From positions 1,046 to 35,924 of the forward strand of contig DAXV01000052.1 in assembly GCA_002506595.1 (NCBI GenBank): a stretch of DNA of 34,879 nucleotides, written 5' to 3'. Of this stretch, positions 24,888 to 33,173 are shown piece after piece. This DNA is from Acidilobaceae archaeon UBA158. Its GTDB lineage: Archaea; Thermoproteota; Thermoprotei_A; Sulfolobales; Acidilobaceae. The notes under the pieces are model-generated. The model was not told the origin of the DNA. It worked only from the letters and a program-made list of their open reading frames with translations, and did not search any database. Every line of letters begins with the position of its first letter. Positions within the stretch are counted from its first letter, which is position 1. A program made the translations under genes and the position numbers.

Positions 24888-25580
24888 TTACACCCTATGA
24901 TAAATACCATATATCATTGCATGATCTTTATCAAATGGATCTAAATGAATTATATCTTTTATTTCAAATCCGTTTCTTATTAATTCTTCCGTTTCCATTT
25001 TATATATTTCAGTAGGTTCTTTTGTAACATCAATGCTTCTCGCTTTTATTGCTAACAAAAGGTAACCTCCATCTTTGAGGAAAAACTTTGCATTTCTAGA
25101 TACTATTTGAGCTTGTTCTGGTTGTGCAACATCAGCGTATAAACCATCTACTCTTTCTACCATATGGCGATAGTTTTCTGGGAATCGTGCATCAGCTAAT
25201 ATAGGGAATATATTTCTCCTATCGTTAACTATCAAAAGTAAATCCCTTATAACTCTAGGAGAAAATTCTATTCCAAAGATTAGGCCTTCATTGCCTATGA
25301 TGTCACTTATATGGCTTGCAGTTGTACCGCTGGCAATTCCCAAATACAAAATCTTATCTTTTTCCTTAATTGGTAATTCCTCTAATCCTTTAAGTAAAGC
25401 TGCGGCAAGCTTGCTTCTATACGCATTCCATTCCCTATATTCTACATCATTGTATTGATATAATTTTTCTCCATAAACCCTTTGGCCTTTAACGAGATTT
25501 TTAGTTGCAAGCTTATATGATCCATCCTCCTGCTCAATTATATATACATTTTTCCAATTCTCATGCTCCCTAATTTCCAT
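24888..25580 (-). CDS. flpA: Fibrillarin-like rRNA/tRNA 2'-O-methyltransferase
   Basis: Catalytic subunit of the archaeal box C/D ribonucleoprotein: methylates riboses at sites chosen by guide RNAs. 230 residues. Residues 33-60 give VYGEKLYQYNDVEYREWNAYRSKLAAA, the family opening; ILYLGIASGTTASH (77-90) binds S-adenosylmethionine; GIEFSPRVIRDL, ADARFPENY, LYADVAQPEQA and LLAIKARSIDVT hold the remaining active-site positions. ATG 25580 lies 6 bases after the Nop5 stop codon with GAGGTAAT in between, the standard archaeal nop5-flpA arrangement. Confidence 0.96.
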   Translation of the reverse strand: MEIREHENWKNVYIIEQEDGSYKLATKNLVKGQRVYGEKLYQYNDVEYREWNAYRSKLAAALLKGLEELPIKEKDKILYLGIASGTTASHISDIIGNEGLIFGIEFSPRVIRDLLLIVNDRRNIFPILADARFPENYRHMVERVDGLYADVAQPEQAQIVSRNAKFFLKDGGYLLLAIKARSIDVTKEPTEIYKMETEELIRNGFEIKDIIHLDPFDKDHAMIYGIYHRV

Positions 25581-25586
25581 ATTTCA

Positions 25587-26825
25587 TTACCTCCTATTTC
25601 TACCATGCTTATATTTTGATGGCTTTCCTCTTCCTTGGGGTTTTTGAAAGCTTGGTTTCTGCGTTTCTTTCTTTTTTGGCGAAGCATATATTTTTTTGAT
25701 CTCTTCAATTCTTTTTTCTAATTCTTCTTTTAGTTTATCTCCTATAAATCTACCACTGAACGCATCAACTTTTGCAGCTATAGCCAATTTAGCAGCTAAT
25801 GCCCTAGCAATTTTTCCTCTCTGCCATTTGGGGCTTTTGTATATTTCAGGATATTGAAATATAATTCCATGTTTTGGAGGTCTTCCTCCAGTTTTTAGCG
25901 CTCTAAATAAAGCCTTTTCCGCTCCCAAAACTTGTATCGTGCTTGCAGGCATTGTAGCTAATCTTTCTAGTCCGCCTGCTATACTTATTAATCTAGCACC
26001 CAATAATGGTCCAACAAGTTCCGTTATGTTAGGGGCAACTTCCTTCATAACGTTGGTAGCATATTGATCTAAATCCTTTCTTAAATTATACATTTGGTTT
26101 GTTATTTTAGCGAGGGTCAACATAGCTTCTAAATCTTTATCTGAAACATCTGCTCCTATACTTTTTTTTGCGGCTTCCTCAATTTTTTTGCTCTTGTTTT
26201 CGCTTAATCCTAAATTCATTAGATTTTCAACTGTGAAGTTGTTTCTTGACCCAAGTTCGCTTACTAACATTGAATATAATTCATGATCCTCAACCAAATC
26301 ATTTAACTCAGGAAAATGAACGCTATACCATTCTCTTAACCTAGTTGCATAAAGGTTAACGCTCTTATCTAGATCATCAATAGCTCTAATTGCCTGTGCA
26401 ACTAATAGATCACGTTTTTGTGCTGCACCTCTTAGCATTCTTCTAGTAAATTCATATATTATATTAAAATACCAACTGTAAAATTCTGTTTCATCCTTAG
26501 AAAACTCATAATTAACAGCCTTTTTCCCTATTTCATTTCTAAAATTAATAGCTATAGGATTTGCTTCTTCTTCGATTGCCTTTAATCCTTTTTGATTAAT
26601 ATATTTAGCCTCTGCCTCTGATTCTACAATAATCTCTTCTGGTTTTTTCTCAATAATTTTATCTAATAATTTTATAAAAGTTTGAGTGACATCACCTTTA
26701 TAAATCTTTATGATTTGCTCGATTGCTTCATCATAATTTTTAGGTAAGAATTCGTATGCAACAATCTCACCATTTTCATTCAATCCATAGCTACCATTGA
26801 TTGTATCAACTATATAGATCTTCAA
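25587..26825 (-). CDS. Nop5 (Nop56/58-like) box C/D RNP scaffold protein
   Basis: Scaffold that holds fibrillarin and L7Ae on C/D guide RNAs. 412 residues: an N-terminal fibrillarin-binding domain, a long coiled-coil, the Nop domain (NITELVGPLLGARLISIAGGLERLATMP, then GAEKALFRAL and GGRPPKHGIIFQYP) that clamps the RNA-L7Ae complex, and a Lys/Arg/Gly-rich tail (residues 385-412). The start is TTG with GGGGT 9 bases upstream; the nearby ATG (26833) is out of frame. First gene of the operon with fibrillarin and the UPF0216-like gene. Confidence 0.95.
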   Translation of the reverse strand: MKIYIVDTINGSYGLNENGEIVAYEFLPKNYDEAIEQIIKIYKGDVTQTFIKLLDKIIEKKPEEIIVESEAEAKYINQKGLKAIEEEANPIAINFRNEIGKKAVNYEFSKDETEFYSWYFNIIYEFTRRMLRGAAQKRDLLVAQAIRAIDDLDKSVNLYATRLREWYSVHFPELNDLVEDHELYSMLVSELGSRNNFTVENLMNLGLSENKSKKIEEAAKKSIGADVSDKDLEAMLTLAKITNQMYNLRKDLDQYATNVMKEVAPNITELVGPLLGARLISIAGGLERLATMPASTIQVLGAEKALFRALKTGGRPPKHGIIFQYPEIYKSPKWQRGKIARALAAKLAIAAKVDAFSGRFIGDKLKEELEKRIEEIKKIYASPKKKETQKPSFQKPQGRGKPSKYKHGRNRR

Positions 26826-27036
26826 ACTTTCATACCCCTACTTTCTTCACTATTAACTTTATTTGTTCATCCTAATAAATTCATAACTCACAACAAAAAG
26901 TACCTCACAAATCTTACAATGTTTTTTAATTTTAATTAATATAAATAAATATTAATTTTCTATAACTATTTGTACAAAATTTTGTAAAAGTATCTAAGTT
27001 ATTATTTATTTCATGATAAAAATAAATCCTTAAAGC

Positions 27037-27046
27037 TTTTAAATTT
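27037..27046 (+). promoter_or_regulatory. TATA box of the S30e-GatDE transcript
   Basis: TTTTAAATTT, about 33 bases before ATG 27075; predicts a leader of roughly 9 bases carrying GGGTG. The rest of the 249-base gap (26826-27074) holds the divergent Nop5 promoter and a 14-bp palindrome at 26973-26986. Confidence 0.45.
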
Positions 27047-27074
27047 TTTAAGGAACACTTAACAGGGTGAAAAG

Positions 27075-27228
27075 ATGCCTACACATGGATCAATGACTAA
27101 AGCAGGTAAAGTAAGGAAGGCAACTCCAAAAATTGAACCTAAAGGAAAAAAGAATCTATCTCCTAGAGTTAAGAATAGAAAAGAATTTACAAAGAGAGTA
27201 GAGAAAGCATCTAAATCTACAAGTTAAA
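27075..27228 (+). CDS. Ribosomal protein S30e, apparent +1 frameshift near the C-terminus
   Basis: Small-subunit protein, missed by length cut-offs. From ATG 27075 the frame reads MPTHGSMTKAGKVRKATPKI and continues to PRVKNRK, clear S30e. It then meets five A (27179-27183) and, read in frame, ends RIYKESRESI at a stop at 27213-27215 (46 residues). Skipping one A instead gives EFTKRV and a basic tail ending at 27226-27228 (50 residues). The second reading aligns with the conserved tail of the family (in eukaryotes, RMQYNRRFV at the same place). GGGTG lies 5 bases before ATG. Either an assembly or sequencing error in the A-run, a recent mutation, or slippage. Confidence 0.8.
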
Positions 27229-27242
27229 TTTTATTATTTAAC

Positions 27243-27246
27243 GGTG
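27243..27246 (+). promoter_or_regulatory. Ribosome binding site that fixes the GatD start
   Basis: GGTG, 6 bases before TTG 27253. The alternative GTG start (27244) is part of this site and is therefore unlikely. Confidence 0.5.
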
Positions 27247-27252
27247 CTTGAA

Positions 27253-28614
27253 TTGAAAATAAATAAGTTTTATTTTGGTTATTATGGAATAATAGCTGAT
27301 AAACTCAAGGCAATAGATGCAGTTCCCGGAGATTATATATTAATAAAAAATGGAAATAAACAGTTTGATGGAACTCTTATGCCAAAAAATGAGTTTTCTA
27401 AAGAAGATATAATAATTATTAAACTGGATAATGGATATAACATAGGGATAAAAATTGATGAAAAAAGTGAAATACAATTAATAAAAAAGGGCCAATTAAC
27501 TTCTCATGCTGGAGAACCAGTAAAACTTATTGAAAAAGAAATAATTCCTCCTGAAAATAAAAGAGTCTTGGTTTTAGGGACTGGAGGTACAATAGCTAGC
27601 AGAGTTGATTACGAAACAGGGGCTGTAAAGCCATATTTGGATCCTAGTGAATTAATTGCAGCAGTTCCTGAGGTTTTAAACTATACAAATATAGAGGCTG
27701 AAGAAATATTATCCATATTTAGCGAAGATATGAATCCAAAATATTGGGATTTGATAACATACAATATTTTTAAAAAGTTTGATGACTATGATGGTTTAAT
27801 AATAGCTCATGGAACAGATACTATGGCATATACTGCATCGGCAGTTGCCTTTGTCTTCCATAAAGGATTAAAGGGTCCTATTGTATTTACAGGGTCTCAA
27901 AGAAGTAGCGATAGACCTAGTAGTGATTCTGCATTTAACATTATATCTTCTACAATCGTTGCATCTCAAGCTCCATTTGGAGAAGTTTGTGTTGTAATGC
28001 ATGGAGAGACTTCAGATTCATATGCATTGGCTCATAGGGCTACAAAAGTTAGAAAAATGCATACAAGTAGGAGAGATGCATTTCAATCGATAAATGATCT
28101 TCCTTTAGCTAAGATTTATCCATTTGAAGGTAAATTAGAGATTCTAAATAAATCATATAAAGAAAAGCAGGATATTAATCCAGAATTTGGGTTTGATGAT
28201 AAAGTAGCATTAATAAAATATTATCCTGGTATGAATAATGATATATTAGACTTTTTAATTGACAATAAATATCATGGAATTGTTATAGAAGGAACAGGTT
28301 TTGGTCATATAACCAATAGACTTATAGACTCGTTAGAGAGAGCTTATGATGCAGAAATACCTGTAGTTATAACTAGCCAAACATTATTTGGAAGGGTTAA
28401 TTTAAATGTGTATAGTACTGGAAGAAAAATGTTGCAAGCCGGAGTTATTCCAGGAGAAGATATGTTGCCTGAAACAGCTTATGTAAAACTTTCATGGGTT
28501 TTATCACGAACAAGAAATATGAACGAGGTTAAAAACTATATGTTAGCTAATTTAGCAGGTGAAATTAATCCAAGACATGAACTAAGATTATATCCAAGGT
28601 GGTATCATGGATGA
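27253..28614 (+). CDS. gatD: Glutamyl-tRNA(Gln) amidotransferase subunit D
   Basis: Asparaginase-like subunit of the archaeal GatDE complex, which releases ammonia from glutamine for conversion of Glu-tRNA(Gln) to Gln-tRNA(Gln). 453 residues. A short N-terminal domain precedes VLGTGGTIASRVDYETGAV with the first catalytic Thr, IIAHGTDTMAYTASA with the second Thr-Asp pair, FTGSQRSSDRPSSDSAFN, and KVRKMHTSRRDAF with the active-site Lys. TTG 27253 is preferred over GTG 27244 (inside the ribosome binding site). The gene follows S30e by 24 bases and overlaps gatE by 8 bases. Confidence 0.96.
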   Translation: MKINKFYFGYYGIIADKLKAIDAVPGDYILIKNGNKQFDGTLMPKNEFSKEDIIIIKLDNGYNIGIKIDEKSEIQLIKKGQLTSHAGEPVKLIEKEIIPPENKRVLVLGTGGTIASRVDYETGAVKPYLDPSELIAAVPEVLNYTNIEAEEILSIFSEDMNPKYWDLITYNIFKKFDDYDGLIIAHGTDTMAYTASAVAFVFHKGLKGPIVFTGSQRSSDRPSSDSAFNIISSTIVASQAPFGEVCVVMHGETSDSYALAHRATKVRKMHTSRRDAFQSINDLPLAKIYPFEGKLEILNKSYKEKQDINPEFGFDDKVALIKYYPGMNNDILDFLIDNKYHGIVIEGTGFGHITNRLIDSLERAYDAEIPVVITSQTLFGRVNLNVYSTGRKMLQAGVIPGEDMLPETAYVKLSWVLSRTRNMNEVKNYMLANLAGEINPRHELRLYPRWYHG

Positions 28615-30529
28615 ACTTGATATAGATTATAAGAAAATTGGACTTAAGGTTGGACTAGAAATCCATCAACAATTAAATACAGAGAAAAAGCTCTTTTGTA
28701 ATTGCCCAACTAACTTAGTTGATGAAACTGGGGATGAATTTAAAAGAAAGTTGAGACCGACTAGAAGTGAAACAGGAGAAGTTGATATAGCTGCTTTATT
28801 TGAATGGAGAAAAGGTAGAATTTATAAATATGAAGCCCCTCATAACCATTATTGTTTAGTTGAAATAGATGAAGAACCTCCTCATGAAATTAATAGAGAA
28901 GCTGTTATAATAGCAACTTCGTTAGCTTTAGCATTAAATTCTGATATAGTAGGAGAAGTACATACTATGAGAAAAATTGTAATTGATGGCAGCAATACTT
29001 CTGGATTTCAAAGAACTTCAATTGTTGCAATGAATGGGTTCATTGGAGTTCATGGAAAGGAATATGGAATTGAAACCATTGCTGTTGAAGAAGATGCAGC
29101 AAGAAAAATTTCTGAGTCTGGTAAAGAAATAACTTATAGATTAGATAGATTGGGCATACCATTAATTGAAATATCGACTTCGCCAGATATACATGATCCA
29201 CAAGAAGCAAGAGATGTTGCATTAGCTATTGGAAGACTTTTAAGATTAACCGGTAAAGTAAAAAGAGGTTTAGGGACTATTAGACAAGACTTAAATGTAA
29301 GCATTAATGGAGGCGCAAAAACTGAGATTAAGGGTGTTCAAAAGCTTGATTTAATAGAAAAGATTATTAAATTTGAAGCTTTACGTCAATTAAATCTATT
29401 AAAATTAAAGGATGAATTAATTAAAAGAAATTTAAGTAAAAATGATTTTAATAATGTAAATATAGTAGATTTAACAGAAGTATTTTCTAATACAAAGAGT
29501 AAGATAATAAAAAACAAAATAAGTTCCGGAGGAAAGGTATTTGGAATAAAGTTAAAAAATATGAAAGGTTTAATTGGATTTGAATTGATGCCAAACAGAA
29601 GGTTTGGGACAGAACTGGCAGATTACGCAAGGTTTTATGCAGGAATAGAGGGCCTTTTCCATAGTGATGAATTACCAAATTATGGAATTACAGAAACGGA
29701 AGTGGAAAAAATATATGAAATGCTTAATGCTAATAAAGGAGATGCATTTATAATAATAGCAGATGAAGAAGAAAAAAGTAAGAAAGCAATAAATACAATA
29801 TTGGAAAGAATAAAACAGGCTTTTGATGGAGTACCTGAAGAAACTAGGGGAGCAAATGAAGATGGTACAACGAAGTATTTAAGGCCTAGACCAGGAAAAG
29901 AAAGAATGTATCCTGAAACCGACATAAAGCCATTATATATAGATTCTTCTATAATTGAAGAAGCAGAAAAATTGAAGCCTGAGCCAGTGGAAAAGAAATT
30001 AAAGATATTTATGGAGAAATATAACTTTAGCAATGAATTAGCCGAAAAGGTAATCAATGATATAAATTTGGGATTTATAGAGGAATTAATTAATAAATAT
30101 GGGAATAAGGTACAACCATCGTTTATAGCTTCTTTATTTGTAAGCATACTTAAAGGACTTAAGTCAAAAGGCATAGATGTTGATTTATTAGATGAAAATA
30201 AAATAGAAAGCATTGTAAAGTTGTTAGCTGAAGGAAAAATTGCAAAGGAAGCTATTGAAGATATAATCGAGAGAGCAGTTAAGCAACAAGATAAATCTAT
30301 TGAAGAAATCGTTAATGAAATGGGAATAAAAACGATTAGTATGGATGAGGCAGAAAAAATAATAGATGAAATAATAGATTCTAATAAAGATTTAATTATG
30401 TCAAGAAGAGAAAGAGCTCTTAGTATTTTAATGGGAAGAGCGATGGATAAGCTAAGAGGTAAAATAGATGGAAAAATTGTTTCAGAAATAATAAAAGAAA
30501 AACTAGAAAGTATTTTGAAAAATTCATAA
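28607..30529 (+). CDS. gatE: Glutamyl-tRNA(Gln) amidotransferase subunit E
   Basis: Kinase/transamidase subunit of archaeal GatDE, which binds Glu-tRNA(Gln). 640 residues. GLEIHQQLNTEKKLFCNCPT carries the family's zinc-binding Cys pair; HNHYCLVEIDEEPPHEIN, SGFQRTSIVAMNG, EEDAARKI and GTIRQDLNVSI are core GatB/GatE motifs. The region about 270-410 (GLIGFELMPNRRFGTELADYARFYAGIEGLFHSDELP) is the AspRS-like insertion that separates GatE from GatB. The C-terminal helical tail (about 430-640) is the tRNA-binding GatB/YqeY domain. GGTG lies 5 bases before ATG, within gatD. Confidence 0.97.
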   Translation: MDELDIDYKKIGLKVGLEIHQQLNTEKKLFCNCPTNLVDETGDEFKRKLRPTRSETGEVDIAALFEWRKGRIYKYEAPHNHYCLVEIDEEPPHEINREAVIIATSLALALNSDIVGEVHTMRKIVIDGSNTSGFQRTSIVAMNGFIGVHGKEYGIETIAVEEDAARKISESGKEITYRLDRLGIPLIEISTSPDIHDPQEARDVALAIGRLLRLTGKVKRGLGTIRQDLNVSINGGAKTEIKGVQKLDLIEKIIKFEALRQLNLLKLKDELIKRNLSKNDFNNVNIVDLTEVFSNTKSKIIKNKISSGGKVFGIKLKNMKGLIGFELMPNRRFGTELADYARFYAGIEGLFHSDELPNYGITETEVEKIYEMLNANKGDAFIIIADEEEKSKKAINTILERIKQAFDGVPEETRGANEDGTTKYLRPRPGKERMYPETDIKPLYIDSSIIEEAEKLKPEPVEKKLKIFMEKYNFSNELAEKVINDINLGFIEELINKYGNKVQPSFIASLFVSILKGLKSKGIDVDLLDENKIESIVKLLAEGKIAKEAIEDIIERAVKQQDKSIEEIVNEMGIKTISMDEAEKIIDEIIDSNKDLIMSRRERALSILMGRAMDKLRGKIDGKIVSEIIKEKLESILKNS

Positions 30530-30589
30530 AATAATTTATAAAAATACATAACATATTTTAAACTCTGTTTGTTTAAATTTTAAGCAGAT

Positions 30590-30689
30590 GGGCCCGTAGC
30601 TCAGCTAGGTTAGAGCGGCGGACCAGTTTAATACTGGGTCGAGGCTCCAGACCCGTAGGTCGGGGGTTCAAGTCCCCTCGGGCCCACCA
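30590..30689 (+). tRNA. tRNA-Trp (anticodon CCA) with an intron in the anticodon stem
   Basis: 100 bases. Acceptor GGGCCCG (30590-30596) pairs with CGGGCCC (30679-30685), discriminator A 30686, CCA encoded (30687-30689). D stem GCTC/GAGC (to 30616), T arm GGGGG-TTCAAGT-CCCCT. As transcribed, the anticodon stem cannot form; removing 22 bases (30622-30643) gives stem GCGGG/CCCGT with loop CTCCAGA, hence anticodon CCA at 30647-30649 and a 78-base mature tRNA. No other anticodon reading gave a paired stem. Confidence 0.85.
30622..30643 (+). other. tRNA intron (position 30/31) with strict bulge-helix-bulge
   Basis: The precursor folds into the motif recognised by archaeal splicing endonuclease: outer helix GAG (30613-30615)/CTC (30645-30647); central 4-bp helix CGGC (30616-30619)/GTCG (30638-30641); 3-base bulges GGA (30620-30622) and AGG (30642-30644); inner helix CCAGT (30623-30627)/ACTGG (30633-30637) with a 5-base loop. 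Cutting after the second base of each bulge removes exactly 30622-30643. Confidence 0.82.
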
Positions 30690-30692
30690 CAT

Positions 30693-30699
30693 CTTTTTC
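30693..30699 (+). terminator. T-run downstream of the tRNA
   Basis: CTTTTTC starting 4 bases after the encoded CCA. Confidence 0.4.
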
Positions 30700-30842
30700 A
30701 TTAATACAAAAATGATCTAAGCTAATTTAAAGTCAAAAATATTTTATAAATTAATTGATTTTTAGCGATGAATTAATATAAAAATGTACAATAAACAGCT
30801 TTAAAGTTTTATTTTTTAATTTAAAGGTTGGGGGATTAATAT

Positions 30843-31313
30843 TTGGGTAGAATGTATCCAAATAATCCTTTAGTAGGTGTTGGTACATTATTAATAAGAG
30901 ATAATAAAATATTGTTAATTAAAAGATTAAATGACCCAGAAAAAGGTAAGTGGGCCATTCCAGGGGGTCATGTAGAGTTAGGCGAGAGATTGTTAGATTC
31001 AGCAAAAAGAGAGTTTTTTGAAGAAACAAGCATAGATACAGAACCGTTGGGCGTTGTGAATGTTGATGAGATTATTACAACACAGGGAAGCAAGATTTTA
31101 TTTCATTATGTATTAATAACGATTTTAATGAGAGATAATGGAGAAACACCAAAAGCTGGAAGTGATGCAGGAGATGTAAAATTTGTAGATTTAAATGATG
31201 CCGAAAAATTAGATGATATCTCTATAACAACGAAAAGATTAATTAATAAAATCTTATCTAATAAAATAAATCTAGAAAAACCAATACCAGTTGTTACATC
31301 AAATCCTTTTTAA
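30843..31313 (+). CDS. NUDIX hydrolase
   Basis: Hydrolyses a nucleoside diphosphate linked to another group; likely housekeeping or ADP-ribose/NTP pool cleaning. 156 residues. The NUDIX box GHVELGERLLDSAKREFFEETSI fits GX5EX7REUXEEXGU except that the penultimate Gly is Ser; the catalytic REFFEE glutamates are intact. GKWAIPGGHVE precedes it, as usual. The start is TTG with GGGGGAT 6 bases upstream; the ATG at 30852 would lose three residues. Its stop overlaps, tail to tail, the unknown protein on the other strand by 4 bases. Confidence 0.9.
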   Translation: MGRMYPNNPLVGVGTLLIRDNKILLIKRLNDPEKGKWAIPGGHVELGERLLDSAKREFFEETSIDTEPLGVVNVDEIITTQGSKILFHYVLITILMRDNGETPKAGSDAGDVKFVDLNDAEKLDDISITTKRLINKILSNKINLEKPIPVVTSNPF

Positions 31314-31873
31314 TATTGTCTTTCACAATGAGAAATAAGTTCAGCAATATAATGTATAATTTTTCCAAAATTAAATTCATCTACGTTTATATAAAAATGA
31401 TCTTTATCTATTGATACAATTGTATGTGAATTATTAGTATTATCTCTTATAATTACTATTGGCACTCCTTTGTTTTGATCTTTATTAACATTTAGCTCTG
31501 TTTTAATACCATTTATAGCAAGAAATGGACTTTTTAATTCAAGGCTAATTAATAATCCTCTTATTGTTTCAAATGGTTCTTTAGCATAATAAACTTCTTT
31601 TATACTATTATTTCCAATTTTACATGCATCTATCCATTCTGAACCAACAATTTTTAGATAACTTACTGGAGGTTCCGCATCAACTACTATAGAGCCAATG
31701 CCAAGAGCGTATCTAATTTTCTTTCCAGCATCAATTATAATAATAGAGGGTTGTGTTACAAAATATGAACCTTTATTTAAAGCCCAATCAATTAACTCTT
31801 TTATTTCTTTATTTGTTAACTTAAATATCTGTGAAATATCAATTGCATAGTAGTTACTATCAACCCTTGGCAT
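31310..31873 (-). CDS. Unrecognised crenarchaeal-type protein
   Basis: 187 residues, soluble, no signal peptide. The segment QPSIIIIDAGKKIRYALGIGSIVVDAEPPVSYLKIVG suggests an alpha/beta domain but I do not recognise it. Another stretch (KGVPIVIIRDN, then HTIVSIDKDHFYINVDEF) is beta-rich. A GTG at 31882 would add three residues but is part of GAGTGAT, the likely ribosome binding site, so ATG 31873 is chosen. It converges on the NUDIX gene with a 4-base overlap. Nothing in context gives a function. Confidence 0.6.
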   Translation of the reverse strand: MPRVDSNYYAIDISQIFKLTNKEIKELIDWALNKGSYFVTQPSIIIIDAGKKIRYALGIGSIVVDAEPPVSYLKIVGSEWIDACKIGNNSIKEVYYAKEPFETIRGLLISLELKSPFLAINGIKTELNVNKDQNKGVPIVIIRDNTNNSHTIVSIDKDHFYINVDEFNFGKIIHYIAELISHCERQY

Positions 31874-32024
31874 TATTATCACTCTTTTTTTGTCTAAGTC
31901 ACAAAACTAAAAGTCAGGAATAGAAGTAAAAAATATAGATTAATCATATGTTGTTTATATTAATAGAATAATATTTTTATATTTAGAATTAAATTAAAAT
32001 GGATAAATTAAAAATACGTATTAG

Positions 32025-33113
32025 TTAAATCTCTACTAATAATAAATAAAGAATAGAAGATAATATAGCCATAAAAGATACATTACCCCATTCAATATAT
32101 TTAGAAAATGCAAGCTCAGTGCTTAAAGATTGTCCTAATGTTCTTCCTATTCCAACAGTTAATCCAAAGAAACCCATATATTTTCCTCTATTCTGGCTTT
32201 CGGATAATGTATTTGCAACAGCACTATTTATTGGAGATACTATCATTTCTGCTATTGTTAATAAAACAACATCCAAGGCCAATTCAATTATTTTATTAAT
32301 AAATATTAAATTAAGATAAGAAATAGAATAAATGGCCATTCCTAACGATAAGGAATATTTATAATTAAATTTGGAAAATTTCCTTGCAAAGAATTCTTGA
32401 AGAAAAACTACCATAGATCCATTTATGCTAAACATATATCCAGCTGTGCTTACAGAAAAGACTCTAGATATATATAATACGAAAGGAAGACCTAATTGAC
32501 CCATAATTATTGAAGTTAATATTGATGGAATTAAAAATTTGCTAAACTTTCTCGATGGTTTAATTAATATTCTCTTAGATCCTTTATTGTTTGGTAATTT
32601 TATAAGAAATGGAATTGCAATTAAAGAAAATGTGCTTGCTATTAAAATTATTTTATCAAAACCATATTTTTGATATAAGAATCCTCCAATAGCAGGGCCA
32701 ATGGCCCAACCTGCATTTGCACCTATTCTTGTTCTACTGAAAGACTTAATCAAACCTTTAAGGCTATTCGATGTATCGCCAACAGCTGTTGTATTAGCTG
32801 AGCCATATGCATTATTAAAGAAAAACATAAATGCTATAAATAGCGATAAATTAAATAAAGATAAAATTAAAAATAAAGATGCCAGAATTGTAGATATAAT
32901 CATAGCATTTCTTCTTCCAATAAAATCTGCAAGATATCCCCCGAATATATATCCTATTGCAGTTGATAATGTTAACAATAAGTAATATAGTCCAACAAGA
33001 TAAATTGGAATATTATAATACTGATTAAGCGCTAAACCGATATAGGGATTAACTATTGAAATGGAAAATGTCCTTATGAAGCTTATTATTGTTAGTCTGT
33101 TTATGTCTTCCAA
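32025..33113 (-). CDS. Major facilitator superfamily transporter
   Basis: 362 residues with about 11 or 12 hydrophobic spans. The loop between spans 2 and 3 reads GGYLADFIGRRNAM, the MFS signature GxLaDrxGrr; the second half holds the weaker internal repeat (NTLSESQNRGKYMGFFGLTVGIGRTLGQ). Of the drug/metabolite efflux-like type; substrate unknown. It is a little shorter than the 400 or so residues usual for 12 spans. The start is TTG with GGGAG a few bases upstream; no in-frame ATG exists near the N-terminus. It may be co-transcribed with the upstream glycosyltransferase (60-base gap). Confidence 0.85.
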   Translation of the reverse strand: MEDINRLTIISFIRTFSISIVNPYIGLALNQYYNIPIYLVGLYYLLLTLSTAIGYIFGGYLADFIGRRNAMIISTILASLFLILSLFNLSLFIAFMFFFNNAYGSANTTAVGDTSNSLKGLIKSFSRTRIGANAGWAIGPAIGGFLYQKYGFDKIILIASTFSLIAIPFLIKLPNNKGSKRILIKPSRKFSKFLIPSILTSIIMGQLGLPFVLYISRVFSVSTAGYMFSINGSMVVFLQEFFARKFSKFNYKYSLSLGMAIYSISYLNLIFINKIIELALDVVLLTIAEMIVSPINSAVANTLSESQNRGKYMGFFGLTVGIGRTLGQSLSTELAFSKYIEWGNVSFMAILSSILYLLLVEI

Positions 33114-33173
33114 TTAACTCCCTAGGAAAGTCTATAACTTAATCAAATAAAAATTATTTTCTTTAATTTAAGA

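Noticed and set aside
26973..26986. 14-bp perfect palindrome in the Nop5/S30e intergenic region
   Set aside because: In DNA this rich in A+T a palindrome of this size is easily a chance event, and its place relative to the TATA boxes is not typical of an operator.
29680..30549. 289-residue open frame on the minus strand opposite gatE
   Set aside because: It lies wholly over the well-conserved gatE coding sequence, has a Ser/Ile/Phe-rich composition expected of the antisense of Lys/Glu-rich codons, and matches no family I know.
30622..30649. Alternative reading of the tRNA as intronless or with an A31 splice product
   Set aside because: Without splicing the anticodon stem does not pair; shifting the 22-base intron by one or two bases gives an A31-C39 mismatch and loses the strict bulge-helix-bulge.
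32108..32985. Plus-strand open frames of 63-94 residues opposite the MFS gene
   Set aside because: They overlie conserved MFS codons and encode no recognisable domain.
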